The position numbers were made by a program, and so were the translations under genes. Below are positions 42,966 through 52,447 of a stretch of DNA of 64,000 nucleotides, in pieces. The first letter of the stretch is position 1, and the number at the start of each line of letters is the position of its first letter. The notes under the pieces are model-generated. The model made no database searches. It was not told the DNA's origin and worked only from the letters and a program-made list of their open reading frames with translations. The DNA comes from Undaria pinnatifida (Eukaryota > Sar > Phaeophyceae > Laminariales > Alariaceae): positions 2,008,620-2,072,619 of the forward strand of contig JABAKD010000012.1 in the NCBI GenBank assembly GCA_012845835.1, read 5' to 3'.

Positions 42966-44170
42966 AAGCAAGTCTGGGGTTGCCGTCTTGCGGTCTACGA
43001 AGTTCAAATTGAAAGGGTGTGTAATTCGTATCATCCCGGTGATACAGCAGTATTGGGTTATCGTGTAACAAGCCGTTACAAGTATCGGAATGTTGCAGAG
43101 TATTGGGCGTAGCCGAGGTGGTTCAAATGTTCTATTGTTATTAATGAAAACTATGGAGTTTGGTGGTGTTATACGTATTTTGTGTTCACTTGAGAGGCAT
43201 TGATCATCCGCAAAGAAATATGGTGCGATGAATTTTTGCCTGCCAACTAGATGGTTTTGGTGAGTTATAATGGTATTAATGGTATTCATAGAAGGCACGT
43301 GGGTAGGGCGGTGTGCGTTTTCTAGCTTAGGCGTTAAGTCATCTTCAAAGGGTATTGGTGCGCTAAAATAGATATACCTTCCGCCTAACTGGTATTGGTG
43401 TATTATTAATGTTAGACAAGGGGCGGGAACGAGTATTTGTTACACACACGAGTTTGGGGTTGCCGTCTTGAGGTCTAGTTCATATTGGAATATAATAGTG
43501 TGTTACGCGCATCATCCAACCAAGTGTTACCATGTTATTATAAAAATTAAAATACACTCCAGCTGTGAGATCGAAGATTTCGTCGAAACTCATCTTTGCA
43601 AGCTGTGTGTGATACTCCGCTCGCGCGCATTACGAGTTGTGTGTCCTCATTAAGGATATAGGTCGGCGACTCCGTTATTATAGTGTTCAGTTCTAAGCCG
43701 TCATTGGAATGGTGCTAGGCGTGGTGGTTCAAGTCTGCTATTATTTTAATAATAGTATGGAGCCCATGAAATAACATGAGTTTGATGGTGCTGCACAGCT
43801 GTACGTATAATATTTTCAGAGTGTATTTTAATTTTTATAATATTTTCAGCTGAGGCGTTGAGTTTGATGGTGCTGCACTGCTGTACGTATAATATTTTTA
43901 GCTGAGGTGTTGATTACTCCAGAAGGATAGGATGACAATGGTGCGATATCTCCTATGCCTGCCAAGTAAAGGGTCCAGGTGTGTTAAAGTAGTATTCATA
44001 CTACTTGTAGGGCGGTGGTGTACGTTTTCTGGCTTTCGCTGAGGAGTTGACGTTTTATAGTTTTATTAGCTGAAGCGTTTTAGTCGTGTTGAAAGGGTGA
44101 AGGTTCGATATATTATATACCTTCCGCTCAGCAACTGATTGTTGGTGTGCTGTAATTGTTTGATATGGGA
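42966..44170 (+). repeat. ~0.5 kb tandem duplication, second unit interrupted
   Basis: Unit 1 (~42966-43440) and unit 2 (~43449-44170) both open with GGGGTTGCCGTCTTG.GGTCTA, then share ATCATCC, 'GTGGTTCAA.T.TGCTATT', a 'TGCCTGCCAA' block, GTAGGGCGGTG.GT.CGTTTT and ATATACCTTCCGC. Unit 2 contains a type 1 repeat (43543-43673) and an extra internal duplication (TTGATGGTGCTGCAC twice). No conserved coding frame. Confidence 0.65.
43543..43673 (-). mobile_element. Type 1 repeat with 9 bp target duplication
   Basis: 131 bp, flanked on both sides by GTTATTATA (43534-43542 and 43674-43682). Read on the minus strand it runs from GGAGTCGCCGACCTATATCC to GGAGTGTATTTTAATTTT and contains the start peptide MSFDEIFDLTAGV. 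The flanking duplication gives exact borders for this truncated copy and shows it moved as a unit. Confidence 0.85.
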
Positions 44171-44734
44171 CGCTAATGGCAATGGCATTGTGGCGTTGCC
44201 TTTTTCACAAGCACAAGGGGTGTGAGCTTTCGCTTCACGGAGGGGGATATTGGAATAATAGTGCTACACAGCGTCACGTTGTGTCGGAATGGAGCATCCC
44301 CTGCATGTTGTCGGAAGGCAAATCGTATAATAATAGAGAATTATGGAACAATGACTATTCACGTTAATTTCCACTGGCGGCCAATGTCAAGACCTTGGGT
44401 TCGCTTCACAGAGCGGGCGGCGTCAGCCGCAATAACCTTGTAAATTTTTCGTACTGCTGTGGTTTTCAGCGTTTACATGGTGGTGTTACATTACCCAATT
44501 ATGTAGTCTAATACCCAAGGTAAATTGAAAAGTTTGGTTATCCTGCTGTTTAGCTTGGAATCAGCTCGTACGATAGCTCGTATGAAAAACGTAGAACACG
44601 AGAATACTACTGCTGCTGGCTAGACACGCAAGAAGACCACAAACACGGACATAAACACACGTCTCCTGCGCGAACAAGTCGGTGTCGAAGGTGCTACCGA
44701 AAGCCGTGAGGTAAACATCCACTTACTGTGTTGC
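44171..44734. other. Non-coding stretch, no gene recognised
   Basis: No domain or repeat. A possible exon end at ~44710 (frame EQVGVEGATESRE followed by GTAAAC) would lie just upstream of the CTG repeat; see the next entries. Confidence 0.25.
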
Positions 44735-44751
44735 TGATGCCGCTGCTGCTG

Positions 44752-44800
<49 letters not shown>

Positions 44801-44801
44801 G
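44735..44801 (+). repeat. (CTG)n trinucleotide repeat
   Basis: About 20 units of CTG with two interruptions near its left end. It reads as poly-Leu, poly-Cys or poly-Ala depending on frame. Such length suggests instability. Confidence 0.9.
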
Positions 44802-44918
44802 CTCGATGAGGTCTCCTCTCGTTGGAAGGATGGTGCTGCCGTCGTTCGGCGTGTCGAAGCTTCGAGGAAGGAAGGGGAAAAGGTTGACAGCAGTAGTGGG
44901 AAGGACGGGGAGGTGCAG
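44802..44918 (+). CDS. Weak exon candidate after the CTG repeat
   Basis: One frame reads LDEVSSRWKDGAAVVRRVEA, then SRKEGEKVDSSSGKDGE, a charged, low-bias sequence that ends at GAG|GTGCAG, a possible donor. The CTG repeat upstream would be poly-Ala in this frame or the pyrimidine tract of an intron. No other exon can be attached. Confidence 0.2.
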
Positions 44919-45324
44919 CTAACTTTTTACGGCAATGTCCAAAAACGGGTATACCTCCTGTGGTCAGGTTTCACAAAAGAACGGCTAGGCTTTGAAATCA
45001 AGTGAACAAAAGCGCAGCCCACGAGCCACTTGTTATTGCGTGAAACAAAGAGTAAAAATACCACCAACAATTATTAATAGTCCATGTAGTAGTGACAGTG
45101 GAGAAAAACCAAATACCTGTGGTAAAATAAAATTGTTCCTTTCCTTTTGTTTTGTTTTTGTTTTGTTTTGTTTTTGTTTTTTTGGGTGGGACTTTTACAT
45201 GCAAAATGTTATGGTGGCAGTATCTTTTCATCTATTTATTTATTTTTATTTGTTTTATTCAAGTTATTTTTATTTTATATTTTTTCATGGTGGAACTGAT
45301 ATCTATTAGACCACTACTACTACT

Positions 45325-45436
45325 TGTGACCACAGAGCTGATCTTTCTAGGGTGAAGAATCAGTACGGACACTGGGTGTGCTGGATGTCGACGAGTAGAA
45401 GAACGGTTTAATGTGAAGAACACACACACACACTAC
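45325..45436 (+). mobile_element. 5'-truncated LINE copy, 3' end only
   Basis: Last ~110 bp of the LINE: CTTGTGACCACAGAGCTGAT to GGTTTAATGTGAAGAACAC plus (AC)n. The T-rich stretch at 45125-45180 may be part of the same copy, separated by unrelated sequence. It lies ~100 bp before the 5' UTR of the full-length LINE. Confidence 0.85.
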
Positions 45437-45583
45437 TGTCCTCATACTCCCGATATATACCATTTTTTTGTGATATACCAAAACCATCCCCAGGTGAAGA
45501 AAACTTACTTACGCACGTAACCACAAGTATGATACCAACAACCCTGACCAAGCCATCCATCTGCAAAACACGTTTTCTGCCTT

Positions 45584-45611
45584 CGGCCTGCCCCGTCCTT
45601 GGGGTGGGCCG
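45584..45611 (+). promoter_or_regulatory. Strong hairpin in the LINE 5' UTR
   Basis: CGGCCTGCCCC and GGGGTGGGCCG pair over 11 bp (two G-U wobbles in RNA) around the loop GTCCTT. GC-rich 5' structures in LINE RNAs can act in translation or as self-cleaving ribozymes; I cannot show either here. Confidence 0.55.
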
Positions 45612-45735
45612 AGGAAGCCCGCGAGGACCTGCAGCGGTCTAGCGGCAGTCACACGGGCATCGAGCCTCGGGCTGGGTAGAGAGGGAACCTTGCGCGGTCT
45701 GGCTAGTGAACTGCTCACTCTAAGGACCACGCGGG

Positions 45736-48700
45736 GTGGTGGTGATGGGTCTTCTTTTTAACCCCGACGCCGAGGAGTTCATCCCCGGGGCAGGACGGGT
45801 ACATCACCACAGCAGAGAGCGCAGCGTGGGCAGCTTGGGGAGTGGAGAGGCTGGCCACCGCGTGGGTACGCATGCACGACAGGAAGGATGGGAGTGTCGG
45901 CGTTGGCTGGGACGGCTGCACCCAGCCAGCGGAAACCAAGGCGCGAACCGGGCTACGAAACGGAGAGCCACAATCATCACATTAATAGAGAGAAAAAAGA
46001 AACAACAAAAACAGAAACGGAGGAGGGGACGAGCCTCTCGTCGGCTGGCCGAGAAAGCAGCACGCGAGACTCGTAAGAGACGGAAGGCGGCACTTGTGGC
46101 GGTAGCGACCTACAACGTGCGTACCCTGGCCGTAAAGGGGAAGAACGGGTATGGGCATGACGAGCGTGTACTGGCGAAAGGCCAGCAACTCGGCTGTGAC
46201 TTCATTGGCCTGCAGGAAACTCGACGGCCCGGCAACACGAGATTCAGTGCAGCTGGATACCAAGTTTTTTGCTCAGGTCAGAAAAAAACAGCAGCGAGGC
46301 AAGGGCTGTACGGAGTAGGTCTAGCAGTTAAGGACTCAATATGCCGTAAGTCTAGGTTCACCCAGCAGTTCATTGACGAACGGCTTATGTCTATGCGCTT
46401 CGAGTTGGATGGTCGATGCGATGCTGTTAATTTCGTCGTTGCGTACGCCCCAACTGATTGTACCAAAGACACCAAGCTGAAAGGTATTTTCTGGCAAAAG
46501 CTGGAGGACCTGGTTGAACAGATCCCCACTAAAGAGTGTTTGTTTGTACTGATGGATGCTAACGCGCGAACTGGGCAGAGGATGGAAGGGTGCGGTGATG
46601 ATGAAAGTAGGGTGCTTGGAGCATACGGACGAGATGCTCGTAGCGATAATGGCAAACGACTTTTGCCGTTCGCCACCAATTGCAAGCTAGCTCTCACCAA
46701 CACATTTTTCAGCACGCGCAAGGGTGGGATATCGCATACGTACAACGGCACCAGCCCGAATGACCGTAAGAGGATAGACTACATCCTAACCCGCCAAGCC
46801 CATCGGCCTAGAGTACATGATGTTAAAGTCATCCCACAGCCTCCGCCACCAGCTAAGGCCGATTCAGACCACAACATTGTGTACATCAAGGTCCGACTTA
46901 GTGGTCACTTTTCGTCCAACCGAAAAATGCTGAAACCCCCAAAACGCCGAGAATTCGACAGGCAGCTTTTTTTATCCGACGGAAAGCGTCGCCAACGAGT
47001 AATCGCGAGGGTTGTTTCCACTCTCAACCAACCTATCCAGCCCCGTAACACGTCTGGCATGGTTGAGTTTTTCACCACGACTATCATCAATGCTGTAGAG
47101 AAAGAGGTGCCACCTCCACCACGTCGCCACCGCCGGCATGGTTGGTGCGAGCCTGCCGAAACTTCGGCCGCTTTCAGAGTAGCATGGACAGCGAGGGAGG
47201 ATGCGAGACAGTTCTTGCGTGCCAACCCCCGAGATAGTGTAGCGTGGAAGAAATTGAGATCTGCGTGTGCGAATCTGCAGGAAGTGGTTGCCGCAGGAGT
47301 ACAAGCGTACTTTGAAGAGTACCTCGCCGAAACCGAGAGACTCCTAGCGAGTAACGATCAACGAGGGTTCTACAAGCACCTGAAGAGTACGGTGGGATTG
47401 CAAGGTACAAAAGCGAGGAGCGAGCAGTTTATTATGGACGAGGATGGCACGTTGTTGCGGGATCAAGCGCGAATTCGTGAACGATGGGCGGGGCACTACC
47501 ACAAACTCTTGAACACGAAATCGCTGAAACTCGATCCCACGATCATCGACCTCTTGCCACCGCGACCGCTTAAACTATCGCTTGGAGATGAACCATCCAT
47601 GGACGAGATGATGGATGCGATTAAGGGCATGTCAAATTGGAAAGCCGTTGGACCAGACGGTCTCCCGGTCGAACTACTAAAACTTGACCACCCCGCTTTC
47701 GTCCAGTGTTTTCACAATATCCTTGTCAACGTGTGGGTAACGGGCGAAGTCCCCCAGCAATGGAAAGATGCTATCATCAAGACCCTTCACAAAAAAAAGG
47801 ATCGAACTGATTGCAACAATTACAGAGGGATCTCGCTTGTTGCCCACGCAGGCAAAATATTGTTGAAAATCGTTGCGTCCCGCCTTAGCAACTACTGCGA
47901 GACCGAGGAAATACTTCCTGAAGAACAGTGCGGCTTCCGTCCCGCACGGTCGACGGTCGACATGCTGTTTGTCGTGCGCCGGTTGCAAGAGCTCGGACGA
48001 CAGAGGAAAATCCCCCTGTACATGTGCTTCATCGATCTGCAGAAAGCGTACGACTCTGTCGACCGGGAACTGTTGTGGGAGGTACTCACACGCCTTGGCG
48101 TACCAACCAAGATGCTTACAGTTATCCGCAACTTCCACGAAGGCATGCGGGCTCGCGTGCGTGCGGATGACGGCGAGCACTCGGATTGGTTTAATGTCAC
48201 CCAGGGGCTGCGGCAAGGCTGCGTGCTATCACCGTTACTGTTCAACATGTTTTTCGCTGCTGCGATACACGTCGTGCTGGTGCGCTTCAGCAAAGACGAA
48301 AGCATCGTGAGGGATTTGGTTCACCTCGAAGAGGGCAGTGCAGTCGGAAAAGAGGAACCGTTGGCATGCGTGCAAAGGGCTGTGTGGGGCATGTTGTACG
48401 CAGATGACGCAGGAATTGTTTCTAAGTCGGCGGAAGGCCTTGCTAAAATGATGACAGTCATCGTGACTGTCTTCGAAGCAGCAGGCCTCACGGTATCGGA
48501 AAAGAAGACAGAGACGATGCTGCTACGAACACCGGACCAGACAGCCCTCGCCCCACCGCTCGCGATCGAAGCATCAGGCCAGAGGTATAAACAGACGACC
48601 CAGTTTTTATACCTAGGCGGCATTATCCACGAAAGCGCTGACCTCTCGCTCGAAATCGAACGACGGATCCGTCTCATGCGGGCATGCCTCAAACGGTTTG

Positions 48701-49476
48701 GCCCGGAATTGTATGACAGGACGACCGCCCCGCTTAGTCTGAAAGTCCGCATGCTGAAGGCCGAGGTCATTGAGACCCTGCTGTACGGGTGTGTGACGTG
48801 GACCCTCAATGCGGACCACTTCGCCAAGCTCCGATCAGCCCACCACGAAGTCCTTTTGCGAGTCATTGGCTTCCAGCGCCGATTACGCACCGACCACACC
48901 ACCCTCTCGTACGCGAAGGCCCTCAGGATGACACGATGCGAGAGCATCGAAACGACCATCCGTAAACGGCGGCTCTTCTTTGCCGGGGCCCTGGTGCGAC
49001 AACACAAGGGGCGACTGCCCCGTCGGTTGATGTTCGGGACGATCGCTGGTGGGGAGAACCCGAAACCAGGCGGACAACTCAAGACTTGGCCTAGAGCCAT
49101 AGCTGAGGACCTTAGGGTGTTCAAAGCCAACGAGGGATCAACGGAACACTCCCCCTTAGTTTTTGGAGTTGGGACCGCGCTGTGGCCCACTGCAGCCAAA
49201 AAGGTGGGCAAGTGGTACCGGGGGGTCCTCGAAGCAGCTGAACGGTTCATGGGCAGGTGGCACGAGGATGAGGCAAAGCTGAGTAGACAGCGCCGCGCAT
49301 CCGCCGTGGGTGGTGTCGAAGGGAACGGGGGGAGGGGGGGCAGCAGGAGGGGTAGAAGGAACACCGCACAAGGGTATGGGGGCAGGGGGGGGGACAGGAG
49401 GAGTAGAAGGGAAACCGCGGTAGATGAAAGTAGGAAGGAGACCGCAGACAGGGTAGCAAGGTACCAGGCCGACTAG
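45736..49476 (+). CDS. LINE protein: AP endonuclease and reverse transcriptase
   Basis: 1246 codons, uninterrupted. A basic stretch near residues 87-105 (ERKKKQQKQKRRRGR) may bind RNA or act as a nuclear signal. The endonuclease (~120-390) shows ATYNVRTL, GLQETRR (catalytic Glu), VVAYAPT, LMDANARTG and KADSDHN (catalytic Asp/His). The reverse transcriptase (~630-960) shows NWKAVGPDGLPVELLK, NNYRGISLV, FIDLQKAYDSV (motif A), GLRQGCVLSPLLFN (motif B) and MLYADDAGIV (motif C, residues ~887-896, both Asp present). The C-terminus is Arg/Gly-rich with imperfect GGRGG.RR.RR repeats and ends RVARYQAD. It nicks target DNA and copies its own RNA at the nick. All key residues are intact, so activity is possible. 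The start is the first ATG after the GC-rich UTR; a later in-frame start cannot be excluded. Confidence 0.93.
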   Translation: MVVMGLLFNPDAEEFIPGAGRVHHHSRERSVGSLGSGEAGHRVGTHARQEGWECRRWLGRLHPASGNQGANRATKRRATIITLIERKKKQQKQKRRRGRASRRLAEKAARETRKRRKAALVAVATYNVRTLAVKGKNGYGHDERVLAKGQQLGCDFIGLQETRRPGNTRFSAAGYQVFCSGQKKTAARQGLYGVGLAVKDSICRKSRFTQQFIDERLMSMRFELDGRCDAVNFVVAYAPTDCTKDTKLKGIFWQKLEDLVEQIPTKECLFVLMDANARTGQRMEGCGDDESRVLGAYGRDARSDNGKRLLPFATNCKLALTNTFFSTRKGGISHTYNGTSPNDRKRIDYILTRQAHRPRVHDVKVIPQPPPPAKADSDHNIVYIKVRLSGHFSSNRKMLKPPKRREFDRQLFLSDGKRRQRVIARVVSTLNQPIQPRNTSGMVEFFTTTIINAVEKEVPPPPRRHRRHGWCEPAETSAAFRVAWTAREDARQFLRANPRDSVAWKKLRSACANLQEVVAAGVQAYFEEYLAETERLLASNDQRGFYKHLKSTVGLQGTKARSEQFIMDEDGTLLRDQARIRERWAGHYHKLLNTKSLKLDPTIIDLLPPRPLKLSLGDEPSMDEMMDAIKGMSNWKAVGPDGLPVELLKLDHPAFVQCFHNILVNVWVTGEVPQQWKDAIIKTLHKKKDRTDCNNYRGISLVAHAGKILLKIVASRLSNYCETEEILPEEQCGFRPARSTVDMLFVVRRLQELGRQRKIPLYMCFIDLQKAYDSVDRELLWEVLTRLGVPTKMLTVIRNFHEGMRARVRADDGEHSDWFNVTQGLRQGCVLSPLLFNMFFAAAIHVVLVRFSKDESIVRDLVHLEEGSAVGKEEPLACVQRAVWGMLYADDAGIVSKSAEGLAKMMTVIVTVFEAAGLTVSEKKTETMLLRTPDQTALAPPLAIEASGQRYKQTTQFLYLGGIIHESADLSLEIERRIRLMRACLKRFGPELYDRTTAPLSLKVRMLKAEVIETLLYGCVTWTLNADHFAKLRSAHHEVLLRVIGFQRRLRTDHTTLSYAKALRMTRCESIETTIRKRRLFFAGALVRQHKGRLPRRLMFGTIAGGENPKPGGQLKTWPRAIAEDLRVFKANEGSTEHSPLVFGVGTALWPTAAKKVGKWYRGVLEAAERFMGRWHEDEAKLSRQRRASAVGGVEGNGGRGGSRRGRRNTAQGYGGRGGDRRSRRETAVDESRKETADRVARYQAD

Positions 49477-49865
49477 TAGGTGGAACCTTTCTATCTATGC
49501 CACTCGTACCGCCAACTGCTGCGGCTGCTCGGAATGTGATGTCTTGGTACTTTGATTTTTCCGTGAATTTCTTTTTCTTCTTTTTCTTCTTTTTTCTTTC
49601 CCCTTCTTATCCTTATGAAGGGAGTCTTGCATGGCGGGTAGGTGACGAGCCTGTTTTATTTGGCCCTCCCAGTCTTCCTTCTTTTACTTGTTTCTTTTTT
49701 CCGGGGTATTTTTTTCCTTTCTTTCCCCCTTGCATGTCCATTTTGGCTCATGCTCGGGGTATGTTTCTATCTCCCGTGCTTTGGCTCCCCTTTTTATTTA
49801 TTTATTTATTTATTTTGTCTTGGTTTCTTTTGTTGTTTCTCTCTTTTACAAGGTATTTTGGTTTA

Positions 49866-50573
49866 ATGAGAAGAACACAAAGGGGGGAGGGGGGGAAACA
49901 GGAGGAGTAGAAGGAAAGCCGTCCAAGGGAATGGGGGCAGGGGGGGCAACAGGAGGAATAGAAGGGAGACCGCGGTGGACGAAGGCAGGAAGGAGATGGC
50001 AGACAGGGTAGCAAGGTACCAGGCCGACTAGTAGGTACATAGCACTTTTCGTCTTTTTCTGGGGTATTTTTTTCCCCTTTGTTCCCTCCTTGCGTGTCCA
50101 GGTTTTTGGCTCGTGTTCGGATTATCTTATTTTGGTTTTACTTTAACTTATTTTATTTCATTTTATTGTGTTTCTTTTCCGAGCTTTGGCTCTCCTCTCC
50201 GGTTGGGTTGTTTCTTCGATTTCCCCTTCGTTTTGTTTGTTTCATTTTTTGTTTTTATTTTTATTTTTATCTTTGTTTTTATTTGTTTTCTTATTTTGTT
50301 TATGTTTTTTGTTTTTGTTTTTGTTTTTGTTTATTTCGTATTTCTCTCTTCCAATGTATTTCTGTTGCTGACGTATGTATGTTGTGCCTGTCGTACCCAG
50401 TACTAGGGCATGACATTGCGTTGTCGAATGCATTACGATGCATTATCTCTGTGTCGTGGCTTGTGACCACAGAGCTGATCTTTCTAGGGTGAAGAATCAG
50501 TACGGACAATGGGTGTGCTGGATGTCGACGAGTAGAAAAACGGTTTAATGTGAAGAACACACACACACACAAA
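49866..50573 (+). mobile_element. 5'-truncated LINE copy joined to the tail of the full-length LINE
   Basis: Begins at GAACACAAAGGGGGG, directly on the tail of the preceding LINE. It encodes the last ~50 residues (GGRGGNRRSRR...RVARYQAD), then the T-rich 3' UTR, CTTGTGACCACAGAGCTGAT and (AC)n. The 3' UTR is nearly identical to 11261-11880, the 5' junction to 11884. Confidence 0.9.
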
Positions 50574-50575
50574 CC

Positions 50576-50805
50576 ATCCACCATACATATGGTTGAGCAA
50601 TATAGTGGAAAGTAAAAATTTTAACACCAACCATTGTAGTGTAGCAAAACATCATTAAACATTTACTGTATTTGTTAACATAAGAATAGGGTTCCTCCCA
50701 TTTAAAAATTTACCCATATAGATAGTATAAGTACAAGCACCAGCAAGCCGCTTCAAAATATGAGTATTAACCCGAAATTCGTCGAACTCACACCTGATAA
50801 AATGT
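50576..50805 (+). repeat. Type 2 repeat, diverged copy
   Basis: Starts CCACCATACATATGG like the 50975 copy and ends at the start peptide MSINPKFVELTPD (ATG at ~50760). Between them it is AT-rich and strongly diverged. Confidence 0.5.
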
Positions 50806-50974
50806 TAGAGTGACAGCGCATCAATTTGGTGTCCCACAGAGTTTTTTTGGGGGAGTAGCCGACTTTCATTTTCGAATGCTGTATTAAGAGTAACATATAA
50901 CATAACTATTAATATTCGGTATACGTACGTACTCCTCCCGATATTAAAGCCGGGGGGAAAAAACAACAAAATAT

Positions 50975-51270
50975 ACCGCGTACCATACATATGATAGAGA
51001 AGTTTACTGAAAACTACAGTTAGTTATAAATTTATAAAATAGATATGATGTTAGATCTAGCTCAAAATTCCCCACCTAAAGTAAAAATACCAACACTTAC
51101 CACAATAATTATAGTGAACAAGAAATAAATAGGAAAAACTCAATCATACAGTATATTACAAGTATCAACAACGCAGCTTGCAAATATGAATGTTGACCTG
51201 AAATTCGTCGAACTCAAGGCTGACGTCCTTGAAGTGTTATTTATATAATATGTATATACTCGTATATATA
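50975..51270 (+). repeat. Type 2 repeat, long copy
   Basis: Inverted homologue of 31455-31785. It contains AGCTCAAAATTCCCCACC, CCAACACTTACCACAATAAT, CAACAACGCAGCTTGCAAAT and a start peptide MNVDLKFVELKADV, then an AT-rich tail. Confidence 0.75.
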
Positions 51271-51282
51271 TATAATAAAAAT

Positions 51283-51515
51283 TAAAATACACTCCAGCTG
51301 TGAGATCGAAGATTTCGTCGAAACTCATCTTTGCAAGCTGTGTGTGATACTCCGATCGCGCGCATTACGAGTTGTGTGTCCTCATTAAGGATATAGGTCG
51401 GCGACTCCCCTTACAGCTACAGTGTAGCTATCAGGGTCAACAGGATGATTTTGGTCAGTCTGTGCGCGGAAACTATAAAACCCGTTTCTGAGGGGGACAA
51501 AATCTGACAGCTGTG
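51283..51515 (-). mobile_element. Type 1 repeat, long copy
   Basis: Intact start peptide MSFDEIFDLTAGVYFNF on the minus strand, followed outward by the full type 1 body (GGTCGGCGACTCCCCTTACA, CAGTGTAGCTATCAGGGTCA, ACAAAATCTGACAGCTGTG on the plus strand). It abuts the tail of the type 2 copy at 51270. Confidence 0.8.
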
Positions 51516-51915
51516 AATGCAAAGGGGGGGCCTGGTTTTGATCAAAAGCGAGCGGGTTTGGAGGGGGGCGGGGGGGGGGGGGGGGGGGGGGGGAAAGGGG
51601 CAATTTGTGCATGTAAGCTATAAATCCTTTCGAGGGGATAAATCTGACGGTTTTGGCACCAGTATATTATTGGGGGCGGGGGGGGGGGCAGCTCGATATG
51701 TGCCTGGAAACTATACATTATTTCGAGGGGATAAATGTGACATTTTTGGAAATAATACATCAGTTTATCGTGTATATTCTGGGGTAAGTCGTACAATCAG
51801 TGAGTAAAGAGAGGGTGGAGTGTTCGAGGGGGTGGGGTTGGGATGGGTTGGGGGGGGAGGGTGGGGGGTGGGGGCGGGGGCGGGGGGCGGGGGGGGGGGG
51901 GGGAAGGGCTTTTAT
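51516..51915 (+). repeat. G-rich tracts next to a type 1 copy
   Basis: G-runs of up to ~30 (51560-51593), plus 51672-51688 and 51850-51903, with the repeated phrase CTATAAATCC..TCGAGGGGATAAAT (~51615, ~51720). Confidence 0.7.
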
Positions 51916-51959
51916 ATATATGTGTTTGTTTTTTCAACAGAAAAATATGACCCCTCCCA

Positions 51960-52080
51960 CCACTATGAAGAAACTCACCCACATAGTATATTACAAGTAC
52001 CAACAACGCAGCTTGCAAAGATGAGTATTGACTCGAAATTCGTCGAACTCACGGCTGACGTCCTTGAAATAATTTCATAA
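51960..52080 (+). repeat. Type 2 repeat copy
   Basis: AAACTCACCCACATAGTATA, TTACAAGTACCAACAACGCA, then start peptide MSIDSKFVELTADVLEIIS and stop (ATG at 52021). Confidence 0.75.
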
Positions 52081-52144
52081 AATACTACGCGTGTACAAAA
52101 ATAACAATGAAATAAAATAATAGGATCTCTTCAATTAGTCTAAT

Positions 52145-52435
52145 TAATTAAGTAAAAAAGCTCACCCACATAGCTAAAACATAATACCAGGTACACTAAA
52201 AGTACCCACGAAACGCAGCTTGCAAAGATGAGTATCGACCCTAAATTTGTCGAACTCGTCGGATGTGAGTACGACTGATTGAACGGTTGAAACTCAACTT
52301 CGCCAGCTGCGTGGTACATCTAGTCCATGTCTCGCTAGAAAACAATACATACAGTAAAAGAGCTGAAAAACGTCAGCTGTGAGTACGACCGATTGGATGA
52401 TTGAAGCTCAACTTTGCAAGCTGCGTGGTACATCT
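52145..52435. repeat. Cluster of decayed type 2 ends
   Basis: One plus-oriented end at ~52190-52270 (MSIDPKFVELVG) and two minus-oriented ends at ~52258-52320 and ~52372-52435 (TGTGAGTACGAC.GATTG, AAGCTCAACTTTGCAAGCTG). The ATG is lost in the latter two. Confidence 0.5.
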
Positions 52436-52447
52436 GTCTATGTTTCA

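Larger units (their letters stand above)
45540..49866 (+). mobile_element. Full-length non-LTR retrotransposon (LINE)
   Basis: GC-rich 5' UTR from about 45540, one long open frame (45736-49476), a T-rich 3' UTR (49477-49850) and the family 3' end GGTTTAATGAGAAGAACAC at ~49850-49868. There the next truncated copy begins, so the original tail cannot be told from the joined one. No separate ORF1 is visible upstream. The order endonuclease then reverse transcriptase places it among apurinic-endonuclease LINEs. It is the only element in the window without coding damage. Confidence 0.88.
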
